Below, in pieces: positions 54,268 through 56,414 of a stretch of 56,414 nucleotides of DNA. Below the pieces are notes generated by a model. That model was not told the origin of the DNA, made no database searches, and was given only the letters and a program-made list of their open reading frames with translations. This DNA comes from an uncultured Clostridia bacterium (lineage in GTDB: Bacteria > Bacillota > Clostridia > Christensenellales > Borkfalkiaceae). Location: positions 1 to 56,414 of the forward strand of contig CALVHO010000014.1 of NCBI GenBank assembly GCA_944328445.1, given 5' to 3'. The first letter of the stretch is position 1. Every line of letters starts with the position of its first letter. A program made the position numbers and the translations under genes.

Positions 54268-56085
54268 TCAGGCGAGCGTGCCGAGTAAGGCGGCCAGCCG
54301 CTCTGCGGTGAGGCCGAGCTCTTCGGCCTGTTCGGCGGCGGTGGCGTGGGCAACGGGGCGGCCGGGCGCGCCGAAAACGGTCAGGCGCACGGGCTGCGAA
54401 CGGGCGGCGAAGTACTCGGCCACGGCCGAGCCGAACCCGCCCGCAATGTACCCCTCCTCGAAGGTGACGAGGGTGCGGTGCGCGTTCGCGGCGAGGAAGG
54501 CCTCGTCCAACGGGCAGACGGTACGGCAGTTGACCACGGCGACAGAGGTGCCCGCGGCCGCTTCGAGCGCCCGCGCCACGGCGCGGGCGCCGCAGGCCAA
54601 CACCACGGGGCCGCTCCCCTCTTGCAGCACCTCCCACAGCGCGTCCGCCGCGATCTTGCGGCGGCAGCCGAGCGCGGGAACGGTGCCGTTGGGGTAGCGG
54701 ATGAGCGCGGGGGCGCGCAGCGAACGGGCGTAATCGAACACGTCGCCGAGCTCTTCCGCGTCCTTGGGGGCAAAGACGGAGAGCCCGGGCACGGCGCGCA
54801 TGGCGGGCACGTCCAGGAGGCCTTGGTGCGTCTTGCCGTCGGCGCCGACGAGGCCGGCGCGGTCGACGCAGAAGATGACGGGCAGGTTTTGCAGGCAGAC
54901 GTCGTGCACCACCTGGTCGAAGGCGCGCTGCAAAAAGGTGGAATAGATGCACACCACGGGCGAGAGCCCGCCCGCCGCCATGCCCGCGGCCATGGTCACG
55001 GCGTATTCTTCGCAGATGCCCGCGTCGAAAAAGCGGGAAGGAAAGCGCTCGGCGAAGGCGGAGAGCCCCACGCCCTCGGCCATGGCCGCCGTGACGGCGA
55101 CAAGCGTTTTGTCCTGTTCGGCGCGCGCACACAACAGTTTGCCGAGCGCGGCGGAAAAGGTGTGTTCACCGCCGCAGAAATTGCGGCCCACGCCGTGGAA
55201 GCGGGCGGGGTCGTCCTCGGCGGCGCCGTAGCCCTTGCCCTTGACGGTGACGGCGTGAAGCAGCACGGGCTCGTTCATGCGGCGAATGTTGGAAAGGACG
55301 CCAACGAGCTCGTGCAGGTCGTGCCCGTTCACGGGGCCGATGTACTTGAACCCGCAGCGCTCGAAAAAGTCGTTTTTGTTGAGCCAGCCCTTGACGGTGT
55401 ACTTGAAGCGGCGCAGGCGGCGGCCGAAGGCGCTCGTCTCCTTGAAGGTCTTGCCCAAAAAGGAGTTGAAATCGCGGTAGCGGCGCTTGGCCGTGAGCTT
55501 GGAGATGGAGCGGTACAGCGCCGAATTGTTTTTGCTGATGGACATGCCGTTGTCGTTGAGCACGACGAGGAAGTTTTCGGGCTTTTTTTCGGAGGCGAAG
55601 ATGGCTTCGAGCGCCTCGCCGTTGCCCATGGAGGCGTCCCCGATGAAGCAAACGACCTTGTGGTTTTCCCCGCGCAGGTCGCGCGCGGCGCAAAGGCCGA
55701 TGCCCGCCGCCACCGACGTGCCGCTGTGGCCCGCGATGAAGGCGTCGTATTCGCTCTCGGCGGGGTCGGGAAAGCCGCTCGGCCCGCCTTTTTCGCGCAG
55801 TTCGGCCAGCGCGCGGCCGGAAATGAGCTTGTGCGTATAGCTTTGGTGGCCGACGTCGAAGATGAGCTTGTCGTGCGGGAAATCGAATACGCGGTAGAGC
55901 GCGAGGATGAGCTCAACCGCCCCGAGGTTGGCCGAGAGATGCCCGCCGTTGTTTTTGACGGCGTCCAAAAGCTCGGCGCGGATGTCCGCCGCCAGCTCTT
56001 CCAGCTGTTTTTGTCCGTATGTTTTCCAATCGGCGCCGAGCGCCGCGCCGCAGGCATCCCTGCGGCCCGTAGGTCTTGTTTCCAT
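54268..56085 (-). CDS. dxs: 1-deoxy-D-xylulose-5-phosphate synthase, divergent
   Basis: First step of the MEP isoprenoid pathway: pyruvate plus glyceraldehyde 3-phosphate with thiamine diphosphate. 605 residues, near normal. Seen: GGHLSANLG, DVGHQSYTHKL, GHSGTSVAAG, YIGPVNGHD, DRAGLVGADGKTHQG. Two deviations: the ThDP motif reads GDASMGNG where GDGALTGG is usual, and the EQHAVT region reads EEYAVT. The partner NDN of the ThDP motif is kept. ATG 56085 has AAGGA upstream; the same frame stays open to 56301. A second dxs may exist elsewhere in such genomes. Confidence 0.9.
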   Translation of the reverse strand: METRPTGRRDACGAALGADWKTYGQKQLEELAADIRAELLDAVKNNGGHLSANLGAVELILALYRVFDFPHDKLIFDVGHQSYTHKLISGRALAELREKGGPSGFPDPAESEYDAFIAGHSGTSVAAGIGLCAARDLRGENHKVVCFIGDASMGNGEALEAIFASEKKPENFLVVLNDNGMSISKNNSALYRSISKLTAKRRYRDFNSFLGKTFKETSAFGRRLRRFKYTVKGWLNKNDFFERCGFKYIGPVNGHDLHELVGVLSNIRRMNEPVLLHAVTVKGKGYGAAEDDPARFHGVGRNFCGGEHTFSAALGKLLCARAEQDKTLVAVTAAMAEGVGLSAFAERFPSRFFDAGICEEYAVTMAAGMAAGGLSPVVCIYSTFLQRAFDQVVHDVCLQNLPVIFCVDRAGLVGADGKTHQGLLDVPAMRAVPGLSVFAPKDAEELGDVFDYARSLRAPALIRYPNGTVPALGCRRKIAADALWEVLQEGSGPVVLACGARAVARALEAAAGTSVAVVNCRTVCPLDEAFLAANAHRTLVTFEEGYIAGGFGSAVAEYFAARSQPVRLTVFGAPGRPVAHATAAEQAEELGLTAERLAALLGTLA

Positions 56086-56266
56086 TCCGGATCCTTCGGC
56101 AGCCCCCGCGGGCTGCCCCCGCGGCCCCTTCCGCCCTTCGCCGCGCCCGTTTGCGCACGAAAAGGCTTTGCAAGCCGCCCCGCGGCCTGTTCCGCCGCCT
56201 TTTCCCCGATGCCGTTCTCCCCCGCGCGCGGCCGTCTGCCGCGGCGGAACGGCATAAAATTTTCTA
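56086..56266 (-). other. Long GC-rich leader of dxs
   Basis: The predicted transcript start near 56266 gives about 180 nt before the ATG, with several strong GC hairpins (for example around 56100-56125). No known riboswitch was recognised; the frame is open, so an upstream non-ATG start cannot be excluded. Confidence 0.4.
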
Positions 56267-56272
56267 TACCGT

Positions 56273-56301
56273 ATTATAACGTTTTTACCTTGTTTTGTCA
56301 A
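56273..56301 (-). promoter_or_regulatory. Perfect consensus promoter of dxs
   Basis: On the minus strand, TTGACA (56301-56296), 17-bp spacer, TATAAT (56278-56273). Confidence 0.9.
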
Positions 56302-56326
56302 GAACGCCGCCGCATGCGTAGACTTT

Positions 56327-56390
56327 TGTGAATGTAGATTGCAGGGCGTGGAATGAATGTAGAATGTAGAGTGTAGAATGTAGAATTTTG
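56327..56390. repeat. GAATGTAGA-type direct repeats at the window end
   Basis: GAATGTAGA-like units recur at 56332, 56354, 56361, 56376 with variants between, followed by TCATCCCGAGC at the edge. It looks like the start of a dispersed intergenic repeat that continues beyond the window. Confidence 0.55.
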
Positions 56391-56414
56391 GACAAACCTT
56401 ATGTCATCCCGAGC

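Overview
The window is dense, mostly very GC-rich bacterial chromosome (about 48 coding regions and 6 tRNAs, no phage or IS genes seen). It looks like a Clostridia-type Bacillota, perhaps an uncultured Christensenellales-like lineage. Supporting traits are SepF beside a YggS protein, the tilS-hpt pair, SigA-like promoters (TTGACA-17-TATAAT, often with an extended TGn -10), a pst-phoU-phoBR cluster with an 11-bp-period Pho box, an rpsF-ssb-rpsR operon, and no outer-membrane genes. The lineage is an inference from gene content only.

Layout. 0.1-4.4 kb: tRNA-Gln, then a surface-glycan operon (initiating sugar-phosphate transferase, GT4, ABC-2 exporter permease and ATPase). 4.6-6.6 kb: tilS-hpt on the minus strand. 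6.8-10.9 kb: a 1376-residue four-module glycosyltransferase. 11.0-14.5 kb: minus-strand operon of an M16 peptidase, a RimK-like ATP-grasp ligase and a fluoride-type CLC protein. 14.8-17.4 kb: SDR plus flavodoxin/ferredoxin protein. 17.4-22.5 kb: tRNA-Arg with an unusual hairpin, a LysR regulator, and leuC-leuD-(unknown membrane gene)-leuB. 22.6-29.6 kb: YggS, SepF, K+/H+ antiporter, lipid kinase, CCA-adding enzyme, RmuC. 29.8-33.7 kb: cupin-like small protein plus a 1185-residue tyrosine-rich membrane-anchored protein. 33.9-36.9 kb: rpsF-ssb-rpsR, nitroreductase, unknown protein. 37.1-42.9 kb: a lower-GC minus-strand heptose operon. 43.0-46.0 kb: XRE regulator, tRNA-Leu, GNAT, tRNA-Cys/Gly/Val, zinc phospholipase C-like protein, small repeat protein. 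46.1-52.9 kb: pstSCAB-phoU-phoB-phoR. 53.1-56.1 kb: DUF368 (PopT-type) transporter and dxs.

The most coherent unusual system is the heptose operon. gmhA, hldE and gmhB together make ADP-D-glycero-D-manno-heptose. Between gmhA and hldE lies a 974-residue fusion of two GT2 modules with a GT9 (heptosyltransferase-type) module. No hldD is seen, so the D,D-epimer is the expected product. The operon begins with a 32-codon stub of a GT2 gene and is divergent from an XRE regulator with a palindrome between them. The large glycosyltransferase at 6.8 kb has the same GT2-GT2 core but carries a GT4 module, so the two loci may build one exported cell-surface glycan. This assignment is inference.

Other sequence-level oddities are a PstS whose beta1-alpha1 segment sits at the C terminus (apparent circular permutation), three genes whose -10 box lies exactly 6 nt before the ATG (predicted leaderless), tRNA terminator hairpins that fold over the tRNA 3' end, and face-to-face overlapping promoters inside one palindrome between the LysR gene and leuC.
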